DNA from: Ziziphus jujuba
Taxonomy: Eukaryota; Streptophyta; Magnoliopsida; Rosales; Rhamnaceae
NCBI RefSeq assembly: GCF_031755915.1
Contig: NC_083390.1
Location: 22,221,501-22,285,500 of the forward strand
DNA length: 64,000 nt
Direction: 5' to 3'
Position numbers and translations under genes: made by a program. Shown piece by piece: positions 48,851-58,868 of this stretch (its first letter is position 1; the number at the start of each line of letters is the position of its first letter). The notes under the pieces are model-generated. The model searched no databases. It was not told where the DNA came from and saw nothing but the letters and a program-made list of their open reading frames with translations.

Positions 48851-49262
48851 TGTAACATACGGGTAATATATATATATATATATTTTTTTAAAAAAAAAGG
48901 TTTTATAACTTTATTTTAAAAGAAAAAAAAATAGAGTTTTTATCCTAATAGGTTTGGTTATAAGTACATTTCAATTTTATTAGGAAAGTGAAAAAAAAGG
49001 GGATATTTACTCTATTTTTAGTTTTATAAAAAGGAAGGAAAAATACATTTTACTTTTACGTTGTTTTTAATTTTGTGCCGTTAGGATATCGGGTAAGTCT
49101 TCTTCTTCTTTTCTTTTTCTTCTTCTAGCCCTAAAAACTATTAGGGTTAATATTAAAGGCTCCTGATCTTAATTTAGGATTTTATTAAGCTTTATAAGTT
49201 TTATTAAGTGTTATAAGTATTATTTTTATCACATTTTGAGTATATAAACTTGGGGTGTAACA
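48851..49262 (+). repeat. Internally deleted 3' LTR, 412 bp
   Basis: Starts TGTAACATACGGG and matches the first 340 or so bases of the 5' LTR, then jumps to the last 75 or so (TTTTATTAAGTGTTATAAG to GGGGTGTAACA). About 2.1 kb of the 5' LTR has no counterpart here. Confidence 0.9.
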
Positions 49263-49267
49263 CTTAG

Positions 49268-49777
49268 ACCTGATAATTTATCGCAAACTAATAAAAATAT
49301 CATAGAACTAACATACAGCATTTCAAGAATTTAGAAGTTTAATTGACCTAACAAAAATAATAAAAAATTCGGGTTTCTAACCCATGATAAATTTTTCAAC
49401 AAATTCACCTAGATATTGTAAAATTTGTCAAAAATTGAATATAAGTTTTTTTTTTTAGCATGTCTATATTATGTAGTAAAAATTTCAGATCAAAAATAAA
49501 TGTACATATATACATATCAAAGAGATCATTCAACTTAGGTTATTCAAATAAAAACAATATTTTTCTGATTGTTAATCAAGTTTCAAAAATCATAAATAAT
49601 TCTATGAAAATCCAAATTCAATAATTTTAAAAAAAAAAAATTTTAAGTCTACTTTTGAAAAATAATATACCCAAAGGTCAAACAGAAAGTTAACTAAATC
49701 GAAACCCAGGTATGCAAATTTGATATAGATTTGTTTTCACTAGTTCTTATAATGTTCATGTCACACATTCTTATAGG
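49268..49777. other. AT-rich intergenic DNA, no gene seen
   Basis: The first 25 or so bases complete the right arm of the large inverted repeat. The rest, up to the start of duplication copy B, has no recognisable feature. Confidence 0.5.
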
Positions 49778-50425
49778 TTTCTATCCACATACGATGCATT
49801 ACATGCACGTGCCGTGCCCACTTGAAAGCTCATCAGCTTCATGAGTTCACTTTTCGACTTGTATATTATTATTTACGAGACAGAGCCCATGAATTTTGGG
49901 CTTTTAAAGCCAACGAAACTCCATGAAATGAGAGTGTGGATCCTTTTGACTGGGCCAAGTAGTTTGGACGCTTTGGACTATGGACTTTTTTTGGGTTTTT
50001 TTCCGACAGGGTGTTTCAATATACACTGACGTCTTACAAATGTACACCCCTATTTTATTGTAAACCTCAAAATACCTTTTTTTTTTATATTTATTTTTTA
50101 CTTTTACATTTCTAGAAACACTAGAAAAGTACATCGCATACGAACAGTAAAAAGATACCTATAGCAATGTATGAAATGCTTGCTTTAGAGGTAAGTCAAC
50201 ATTCAAGGCAACGACTTCACTGAATTTAATTTAAATATATAGAAAATGAGTAACAACTGGGTCGCGAAAAGGAAAATTTACACAAAGTATTCTAAACTTA
50301 CCTACCATCGTGTGGAGGAGTTTCATATCCAGTGTAAAGAAAAGAATGCAGAGACCAGTACATTACTGATGAACAAACCCCATAAGCTATTCATTTACAT
50401 ATTTTAGGCCTTAAAAATCTTTTTA

Positions 50426-50596
50426 TATGACTTTCTTTGGGCACTGTGTAGGAAAGCCAATCTTTCTATATGAATATGACTTTCTTTGAAAGTGTGTAGG
50501 AAAACCAATCTTTCTATATGACTTTCTTTAGGAAGCGTATAGGAAAACCAATCTTTCTATATGATTTTCTTTAGGAAGAGTGTAGGAAAACCAATC
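50426..50596. repeat. Minisatellite, four units of about 43 bp
   Basis: Units begin TATGA(C/T)TTTCTTT and end GGAAA(A/G)CCAATC. Copy A at 19511-19590 has two units. Confidence 0.85.
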
Positions 50597-51096
50597 ATCA
50601 AACTTCTCCAGTTGCTATCTGTCGTCCTCTGTTCCAGAACAGTGGTTCAATGGCACCTGTTAAGCAAAAAAGTCTTCGGTCAAAAAAATTGAAACCTCAA
50701 CAAGCAATAGTTGTTCCCTGGATGGTTGACCAAGCTTCTCTTCTACATGAACTAACATTTTTCTATTACTTAGTTTTACCCAAAAATATATTCAATTAGA
50801 TCTATCTTTTTTTTTTTTTTTTTTTTTTGGTAAATTAGATCTATCAATTATGTTCTAATACTAATGTTCCGCAAACAACATAATTAATCCTCTAAAAGAC
50901 ATATGAACTGCATAGATTGAACGTAAGAAAATGTTCAAAATGACAACTATAAACTGCGTTAATTAACATCAACCAAAATATGTCCAAGGATCAACACTGT
51001 TAAGTGCTGCTTACCAATCTCTATATTGATCAGGTTTTGGATTCTATTGATTTCTATAGTTGCACGAAGACACAAATGTCCTTGCTCACGCTTATT

Positions 51097-52820
51097 CTAA
51101 GCTCCCAGTCCAAGCTCCAAAATATCAGGAAAATATCCAGACGATCTTATGATTTCTGCTAGACCCGTCAATGCTCAATATATTTCCTCTCTCCTTGGAT
51201 GCCTCTCATCTAAGGAATAAAACTCAACTACATCATCATTTACTTCAATTAAGCTGCATCCTGACAATTTCTTAAACCTGGTATCTCCCATTGCAACTTT
51301 TAATTTTGCCACATCTTTCCATCTTCCCCATTTATATTTGAGAGCATGACATAATTTGCAGGGTTCTTCGGTTCAAGTTCAATGAGCCTTTCAAGCGCAT
51401 GTTCAGCCAATTCAATGTTCTTGCAAGTCCTACAAGCACCCAGTAAGGCAGCCCAAATAACAGCATCTGCTTTCAAGGGCATGTTCCTAACAAAGTTAAC
51501 AGCCTCGTCTAAAAGCCCAGCCTGAGATAGCAAATCAACCATACAGCAATAATGCTCAATTTGAGGCACAATAAAATAGTCATCAAGCATTGATTGGAAA
51601 TATGAGAAACCATCTTCAACTAACCCAAGATGTGTGCATGAACAGAAAATGCCAACGAAGGTGATCCCATCCGGTTTCTCTCCAGCATTCTTCATTTGAC
51701 AAAACAAATTCAAGGCATCAGCTCCTCGTCCATGCATTGCCAAGCTACAAATCCTAGAGTTCCAGGTAATTAGATCTTTCCTATCCATGCTCTTGAACAC
51801 ACCAATTGCAGTCTCTAAAAGCCCACATTTTGCATACATGTATATCAAAGCATTACCAACATAAACATTGCTCTTGTATCCGATACTCTCTGCATATATA
51901 TGTACCCACTTACCTAAATAAAGAGCACCTTATCTTGCACATGCAGATAAAGCAGTAACTAGTATGGCATCATTGGGAAGCACATCACCTTCAGTTAGCA
52001 TCCGTTTAAAGGATGCCAGAACATCAAAGAAACGCCCATTACGTGCATACCCTCAAATTAATCCTTTCCAGGAGAAAACATTCCTCTCAGGCATTTCTTT
52101 GAACAACCTTTCACATGGATCAACAGTCCCATTGCTTGAATAACCACTCAACATAGTGTTCCAAGACATCAACTCCTGTTTAGGCATCTTGTTGAAAAGC
52201 TTTTGTGCCACCACCCTATTTCCCAATTCAATATAATCTGAAATACAACACTATATCACACTATATCCCTCTGAGGAGCCAAATCAAAGAGACGCTCTGC
52301 AGAAACCATGTCATGACACAAAATATAACCATTTATCATTGAAGTCCAAGCAACCACGTTTCTTTCAAGCATCTCACCAAACATCTTATGAGCAGCTCTA
52401 ATAATTCTCCGACATGAATACATTTCAATCAACGTAGTACCCTCAAATGGGTTTGCTCTAAACCCATCCTTTATCAGCGCACAATGTACTTCTTCACCCT
52501 CTATTAATGCATCAATTTTCCCACATGATTTTATCACAATAGGAAAAGTGAAGCAATTGGGAACAATGTCCAAGCTCTTCATTCTACTAAATAAAACTAT
52601 AGTTTCTTTATAGTTTGATCGAACAACCTGAGGGCATAAGACATCCGTTTTAGTTCAGCATACACTGTAATTATTTTCGGGGTGATGTAGGCATTACATT
52701 CCAAGCCATGAGTAAGTATCTAGGCTTGGATTTGGTAAAGGTAGGTTGCAGTTTTACATGACTGCAAAAGTGAGATAAATTTCACCTCAAGTAGTGTTTG
52801 AGGTGGCTCTTGGGCTACAA
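51097..52820 (-). pseudogene. PPR protein pseudogene, copy B (PLS/E class)
   Basis: Homologous to copy A. The best frame, 51848-51300, has YMYAKCGLLETAIGVFKSMD, DLITWNSRICSLAMHGRGAD and ADAVIWAALLGACR. A second, 52582-52256, has MKSLDIVPNCFTFPIVIKSC and ERNVVAWTSMINGY. This copy retains the E-motif end (EIIRSSGYFPDILELG, stop at 51097-51099) that copy A lost, and the segment around 52180 where copy A has its 22-bp deletion. Its own lesions include loss of about 70 bp near 52610 (around the WNSMFRGYAK motif), a frameshift near 51315 and one near 52250. It shares with copy A the TAG after QIQA (near 52712) and the TGA in GLI*GYARNG (near 52053). The ancestor was probably an organelle RNA-binding PPR protein. 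Confidence 0.9.
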
Positions 52821-53690
52821 TCTTGCAAATCTTGGCTATTTTTCCCACAATGTAGGAGCTAAGTAATGGCAACGATTAGACACAGGACTGCGATTTGTGC
52901 AAAAATTTGTCACATCGCTCTATTCTCACCTACCACAATTCTAGACCTAAATTTGGCTTCAATCCAGTCCTTGCCACTGATACATAAAAAGAAAAGGCAA
53001 AACAGATTACTCTTGGCAATTTTTGTATTTAACAAAATTTTATTATAACAAACAGATTCAAACAAGGTTCCTCCAAAATCAAATTAGATTCATCCAAAGC
53101 AATACATGCAATCTAAAAAGCCCAAAATCTGAATTTCGCTCAACTATGCTTCACTTTAAAACTTAAGAGAAAAATTCTTTAAACCCATTTTGTTTTTCTA
53201 ATCAAAATAGCGAAAAGTCACAGTGGAAACGAACAGAACAAAAAGAAAGAGTAAAATAGGAAGATACGCAAAAGAGAAAAATTCGAAACCTCAAAAACTA
53301 CGAGCAACATTTTTGAAGTAGAGGGTGGTGGTGGTATTTCATTGTTTATCAGAAGCTAAACTCGCACAGAAAATATGGAAAGCAAAAGAAAATCTCAACA
53401 ACTCATCACCTTTTCAGTAGAGCTTGCTGAGTGGGCAATGACCTTCACAACAAGAAGAAGTATACGTACGGCTTGGTTGCTTTGCTACAGAGGCTGAGAC
53501 ACTTAGAGAGCAAAGATTACATACAGAGAGAACCGAGAGCATGAGAGAATGACAAAGCCGACTAGTGGGGCCGGTTTTCCCAGCCCCCCGGTTCCGTTGC
53601 TCCCTACCCACCACGAACCCGGACCCGACCCATTTTTCCTATCATCTAATTATCATCAGGGTTAAATTAATATTTTAAAGTTTTAAAAGT

Positions 53691-54226
53691 ATACTGATCT
53701 AATTTTAAAGTTTGCAATTGTTAATATTCAAATGTAAGCAATTTTAAATTTTAAAATTCGATTTGTATAATTTTGAAAATTTAAAATATTAATTAACAGT
53801 TAATTCTTATAATTATTAATTATTTATATTTAATTATGTATTGATTTTTATTTTAAAAATTTAATTTCAAAAATTTTAACAACAACTTAACTTGAATTGT
53901 CAAATAGTATATATTTTCCAATAATATCGATAATGGCCATATAAGCAATAGTATTTTTTAAATAAAAATGCTAGCATATAATTACTTTTTTGGGTCGAGA
54001 CGAACTGGCTTCCAAAACATTATATATTTAATGAAATCTAGTCCAAATGGATTTAAAGGGGGGGGAAGAAAAAAAAAAAAAAAAAAAGGACAATTTTTTC
54101 CAGCTCAAAATGACATCCATATTCCCTTTTTTATTTTTTTTTTTATTTTTTGGTTATTAACATTTTGAATTGGAAATTTTGGAGTGTAGTTAATTGTACA
54201 GTTTTTATCACATTCACAATCATAAA
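53691..54226. other. Intergenic DNA upstream of the esterase gene
   Basis: AT-rich, with a purine run near 54058-54089. It probably includes distal promoter sequence; I could not pick a confident TATA box. Confidence 0.45.
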
Positions 54227-54243
54227 GCACGTGGGCCACGTGC
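54227..54243. promoter_or_regulatory. Palindromic double G-box around a TGGGCC core
   Basis: GCACGTGGGCCACGTGC, 180 bp before the esterase start codon. It holds two CACGTG G-boxes (bZIP/bHLH sites) in a near-perfect palindrome whose centre reads TGGGCC, the core of a TCP 'site II' element. Position and symmetry suggest a real promoter element, for example for light, ABA or growth control; that is inference. Confidence 0.65.
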
Positions 54244-54422
54244 ATGGTTGAAGAGAAATGGTTCGTGCAAAATTGGATGTTTAAATCAAAGTGAGCAGTG
54301 GAGGGGACCAGCTGTTTCTGGTGGGGTGGTGGTTGGTGGTGAAGGCCGAAGGGGGTTGTGATCGAAAGCTTTTGACCCGCCTTCTCTGCTTTGCTGTTTC
54401 CCACTACAAGTTCCACAGGGCC

Positions 54423-57400
54423 ATGGAACTTTCTCTGCCTCTCAGATTTTCACCACCGGCTTTTTCTCTTATATCCCAATCTCCGATTAAGTACTTCACC
54501 GACCATCAAACTTCCACTATTTCCCAACCCATAATCACCCCCAAACTCACATTTTCACCCCCCAGAAGAACCAACCGCTTTGTTGTAACAGCGAAGAGAA
54601 AGAAACGCATTGATGGTGTGAGCGAGGAGCTCAATTTGATAGCTTCCCAGAACCTTGATTTTGCCCCTGCTCGCAGAAGGGTTCGATCTGCTTTCGTTGA
54701 GGTGCAGCAAAAGCTTGATCATTGCTTGTTCAAGGTTGGTTTTGTGGTTTTTTTGTTGCTCATGATCTTCGTTTTCAAATTCATCATAGTTCATCTTTAC
54801 TGGGTTATGTGCATTTTTTTTTTTTTTGGCTGTTTATATGATAGTATTATTAATATTTTGATTTCTTTTTCTTTTTTTCATTACAATGGATTGGTGGGTA
54901 CTGGGCAGTTTGCTCCTACTGGGATCAAAACAGAGGAGGTAAGCATTTTTGCTTTTTCTACATCTCGACTAGTATTTTCACTAAAATGAAACCGTTTCTG
55001 CTCATGCTCTGTTTGTTTGCTGAGAAAATATATTATTTGAGAAAAACTGATTAATCAAGTCTTATAATTTATTCCTGATTAGTAAGGAAATGAGCATTGA
55101 AAAATAAAACCCCTCTCAATCTTCCTGAGACATGGAATCTGGTTTACTTATTTATGTTCTGCTACTCATTTTCTTCTGAATCAAATAGAGTCTCAAGCTT
55201 GTCAGCAATTTGTTTCTTTTAATTTTTTGTACTATTGATTCTTTCCTGGACTCGTAGTGGTATGAAAGGAATTCAAGGGGATTGGAACTATTCTGTAAAA
55301 GCTGGATACCAGAACAAGATCTTCCAATTAAAGGTGCTTTGTGTTTTTGCCATGGATATGGTGATACTTGCACCTTCTTCTTTGAAGGTTGGTAATTATT
55401 TTCTTTTTTAAGTAGTCTATGAATAACTTTTTTTTTTTTTTCCTCTCTATAATATGCTTTTTTTGTTTACTCTTATATGTGAAACAGTTATAAGGTTTAT
55501 GGATGATATGTGGCAAGTTTGGATTTTTCAGGTATTGCCAAGCGAATTGCTGCTGCTGGCTATGCTGTTTATGCTTTTGATTATCCAGGTTTTGGTCTTT
55601 CTGAGGGATTGCACGGTTACATCCCAAGCTTTGACGAATTGGTCGACATTGTCATAGAACAATACAAGAAGATTAAAGGTGTGACATTATATGTACTGAC
55701 CTTTTGTCAATATTACTGTCACTGGCCTTTTAGCAGTTCTTTTTTATTGAAACCTTGCCTCAAAAGTAGATCTTGATGGTAGGTTCCGAATGCAGGTAGG
55801 CCTGAAGTGAAAGGATTGCCCCACTTTATACTGGGGCAGTCCATGGGGGGAGCTGTTACTCTAAAAGTTCATCTAAAGGACCCACTCGACTGGGATGGAG
55901 TGATTCTTGTGGCTCCTATGTGTAAAGTATGCCACTCTTTGTTCTTTCTACATAAATTGTTCATAATTCTGTGAATTCCACTGGAGTTACTTCTCAACAT
56001 GATTTTTGAATTCATTATCTCATACATCGACCATGTAGTTGGAGCCCTCTTAAGGAAGTCTTCCTATGTGAAGCAATACAAAGTTGGTAGCTTGAGAGCT
56101 GTCCAATTGATAATGAACTGCCTCTAGGCCTCATCCCACAATTAGAGGGCCTTGTGAGTAGCTGACAATTCATGTAGCCCCGTTGACTCTTCCTGTTGAA
56201 TTTATTTAGTGTTTGGTTAATTTCCTCGGTTTGATGCTATTAAGGTTCGGCCATTGGATAGATGGTCTTAAAAGAAAAGTTGATGTATTTTATTGTTTCT
56301 TAGATTGTTTTTATTTCACACTCTCCGTTAGACATCTTTCAGTCAATGAAGTTTTGTAGTTTACTCCTGATAGGTCAGAATTATTTCTACTATATTTATA
56401 AAGATGAACGCGATTCAGTGTTTCAAGAAGAAAGCACAAATTGTTCTGAGAAGACTGAATAGCACTTTGATTCACTTACAGGGGCATTGTCAAATGGTCT
56501 TAGTATTTTGCACAATAATGCTGTTATTAGTGTCCCTGCTTTCTAAAGGTATAGACTGTAAAACATAAAACCCAATATCCACTCTAACACTGAAGGAGGC
56601 TAAAGTCGCTCAATTTGATTTCCTATACAAATGACATAAGGAAATATGCCTATGTATTCTCTTTTTTGATTACTTTTTACAGCCTCAAATTAAGCCATGC
56701 AAAGGATGAAAATCAGTGATTTCTTCCTTCATGATGCTATTAGTAGTTCAACAAGATGAAGATATAAAGACCTTCTATAACTTTAATTTATTAGAACAAC
56801 TACTGAGCATTCTGTTTCATTTTTCTGATTTTATGGTAAATAATATGAGTAATGTGTCTTCCAGACGTCCAGTAAATGAACTTTGATTTCCATGTTAAAT
56901 TAGGTGTTAGATGTGAACAATTCCTCACCTAATATTGTATCCTGGTGACTACTTTTTCATTCCCCTTGGGAAAAATTTGCTGACCTTTTGTTGCTGCAAG
57001 ATTGCAGAGGATGTGAAACCCCCAGCACCAGTTCTGAAGGTATTAACCCTCATGTCAAGAGTAATGCCAAAAGCAAAGCTTTTCCCGCAGAAAGACCTGG
57101 CTGAATTGGCTTTTAGAGAATTGAAGAAAAGGAAAATGGTTCGATTCCTTTCTTCAGGAAAGAATTTTTCATAGTGATAAAAACATGCCCAGATTTAAGT
57201 TCTCTTACCAGATGTCAAAAGTAATAGTATTCAGTTATACAGTTTCAGTCTAATGCTTTGATTCATTCTCTTTAGGCTGTATATAATGTGATTTCTTATG
57301 ATGACCAAACGCGGTTGAAAACAGCGGTTGAGCTTCTTAAGGCAACAAGCGATATTGAAAGGCAGGTTGAGAAGGTCAGTTTTGTCTCCTTTTCATCTGA

Positions 57401-57691
57401 AACTGTCTTAGAGATATGCATGTTTCAGTGTTTATATATCTTGCATGAATAACTGGTTGAGAGGCAGTGCAGGTTTCAGTTCCATTGCTAATTCTTCATG
57501 GAGCTGCAGATAAAGTGACAGATCCTCTAGTGAGTCAATTTTTATATGAGAAAGCTTCAAGCCAAGATAAAACACTAAAACTCTATGAAGAAGGTTATCA
57601 CTGCATTCTTGAAGGAGAACCTGATGACAGAATTTTTACAGTCCTTAATGATATTATCAGCTGGCTAGATTCAAGGACTTCCCTTGCATAA
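54423..57691 (+). CDS. Plastid-targeted alpha/beta hydrolase (MAGL / caffeoylshikimate esterase family)
   Basis: Eight exons join in frame to 401 aa: 54423-54734, 54909-54938, 55258-55387, 55532-55678, 55796-55926, 57001-57138, 57276-57374, 57473-57691, all with GT-AG introns. The Ser/Pro/Thr-rich N-terminus, with few acidic residues up to about residue 60, looks like a chloroplast transit peptide. The hydrolase fold carries HGYGDT (about 146-151, oxyanion region), GQSMGG (nucleophile Ser222), HGAADKVTDP (Asp342) and GYHCILEGE (His372), a complete catalytic triad. The family hydrolyses monoacylglycerols, lysophospholipids or caffeoyl shikimate; the substrate here cannot be told. The start is the first ATG in frame with the conserved body; an upstream ATG at 54291 is in the same frame but in likely 5' leader. 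Exon 2 is only 30 nt. Intron 5 is 1074 nt. I see no damage; probably functional. Confidence 0.93.
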
Positions 57692-58053
57692 AATTATTTT
57701 TTGAAGTCCATTTTTAATGTGAATTAGGAGTATCATACTCTAGGAATATTGAATAGTTCCATTATTTGTCTTTGTAATAATAATATTGTTTTTATTATTA
57801 TTACATATGTGAGCATTATTATACTGTCAGAATTTTGCTTGACAATTTGTTTTCTGTACCAGAAAAATAAAATGTACTAAAGTAAGAAAAATAAGACGTA
57901 CTAAAGTAGGATTTTTATTTATTTATTATTTTTTGGCCAAAGTACTACTGTAGGAATATATGTAAGTTTATAAATTATGCACTCATATCATATACACTCG
58001 AATATTTGATGGATTATGATGTTCATAAGTATCATCTACATCAGTTAAATTAC

Positions 58054-58131
58054 TTAGATTATGCAAATTTAATTATTATAAATGGTTATTGTTTAGATTA
58101 TGCAAACCTACTAATTGTAAATGGTTATTGT
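58054..58131. repeat. Tandem duplication, 2 x 39 bp
   Basis: TTAGATTATGCAAA(T/C) ... AATGGTTATTGT occurs twice with a few differences. Confidence 0.85.
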
Positions 58132-58373
58132 CTAGCAGTTCTAATATATAATATATATTATATATATATCCGACGGTTTTTGTACAAAGTATAAAAAGAA
58201 ATTCATTTCTTTTTCTTTTTCTTTTTTCTTTTTTCTTTTTTGTTCCTTCTCATTTTAATCTTTCAATTTCGTTATGAAGTTTTTATTTTCCTTTACTAAA
58301 ATCAATTGGTACATAGATTGCTGGCATCCTACTTTCATAATAATTATCTCAGCGTTCAGATTTTCAATCAAAC

Positions 58374-58447
58374 AAAAGAAAATTTAGGAATTTTGATATT
58401 ATGTCCTATTAAAAGAAAATTTAGGAATTTTGATATTATGTCCTATT
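58374..58447. repeat. Exact tandem duplication, 2 x 37 bp
   Basis: The unit AAAAGAAAATTTAGGAATTT plus TTGATATTATGTCCTATT is repeated exactly. Confidence 0.93.
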
Positions 58448-58868
58448 AAAAGAATGACTTTTATAATTATCCCTAAGAACAATAAATCATGTTCTAATTT
58501 TACCAAATTGACAGGTTTTTAAACAAATTAATAATCATTTCCACAAAATTCTTTTAATATTTTTTTATAAAAAAAAAATTAATATTATCTTATTAAATTT
58601 ATATCTGGAATCTAACTTTTAATTGCTAAAAGTGATTCATCTCTTAATTATTCAACAATGTCTTCAGAGTAATAAAAATAATTTTGGCTGGGACCCAACG
58701 ATTAAATCACTTTAGCTGTAGAGAACTTGACCCGGAAGACATTTTACGAGGAAAGCAGTTGATAATCCGCGATCAGTCCCCAGACGAAAAACAGAGACAT
58801 CAGAACCAGTAACAGTTTTTTCAAGAGCCTTAGCCGCGAGATCAAAAATCGTATCTTTGAGGGCTTCC

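Larger units (their letters stand above)
42401..49262 (+). mobile_element. Gag-less Ty3/gypsy element with unequal LTRs
   Basis: Bounded by TGTAACATACGGG (42401) and TTGGGGTGTAACA (49262) with a perfect CTTAG duplication (42396-42400 and 49263-49267). Order: 5' LTR 42401-44967, primer site, TRIM-derived insert, decayed pol 45493-48805, polypurine tract, 3' LTR 48851-49262. No gag domain or CCHC knuckle is present between leader and protease. The 3' LTR is 412 bp against 2567 bp for the 5' LTR. Shared LTR parts differ at roughly one base in ten by eye, so the copy is much older than the element at 1-7609. The large inverted repeat resumes outside both ends. Confidence 0.92.
49778..53690 (-). 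repeat. Segmental duplication copy B (contains a PPR pseudogene)
   Basis: Same orientation as 18837-22745 and similar along its length with scattered substitutions and indels. The copies lie about 31 kb apart, with both inverted repeats' distal arms and most transposons between them. The homologous upstream part near 53400-53640 includes the conserved CCCGGACCCGACCC block. Confidence 0.92.
57692..58868. other. Spacer between esterase and IST1-like genes
   Basis: Holds the esterase 3' UTR and the IST1-like promoter and leader, plus two small tandem repeats (58054-58131 and 58374-58447). No further gene seen. Confidence 0.6.

Noticed and set aside
54291..54989. 232-aa ORF as the esterase first exon with an earlier start
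   Set aside because: It runs through the first intron past a good GT donor at 54735. The upstream ATG at 54291 precedes sequence unlike a transit peptide, and the 54423 start fits better.
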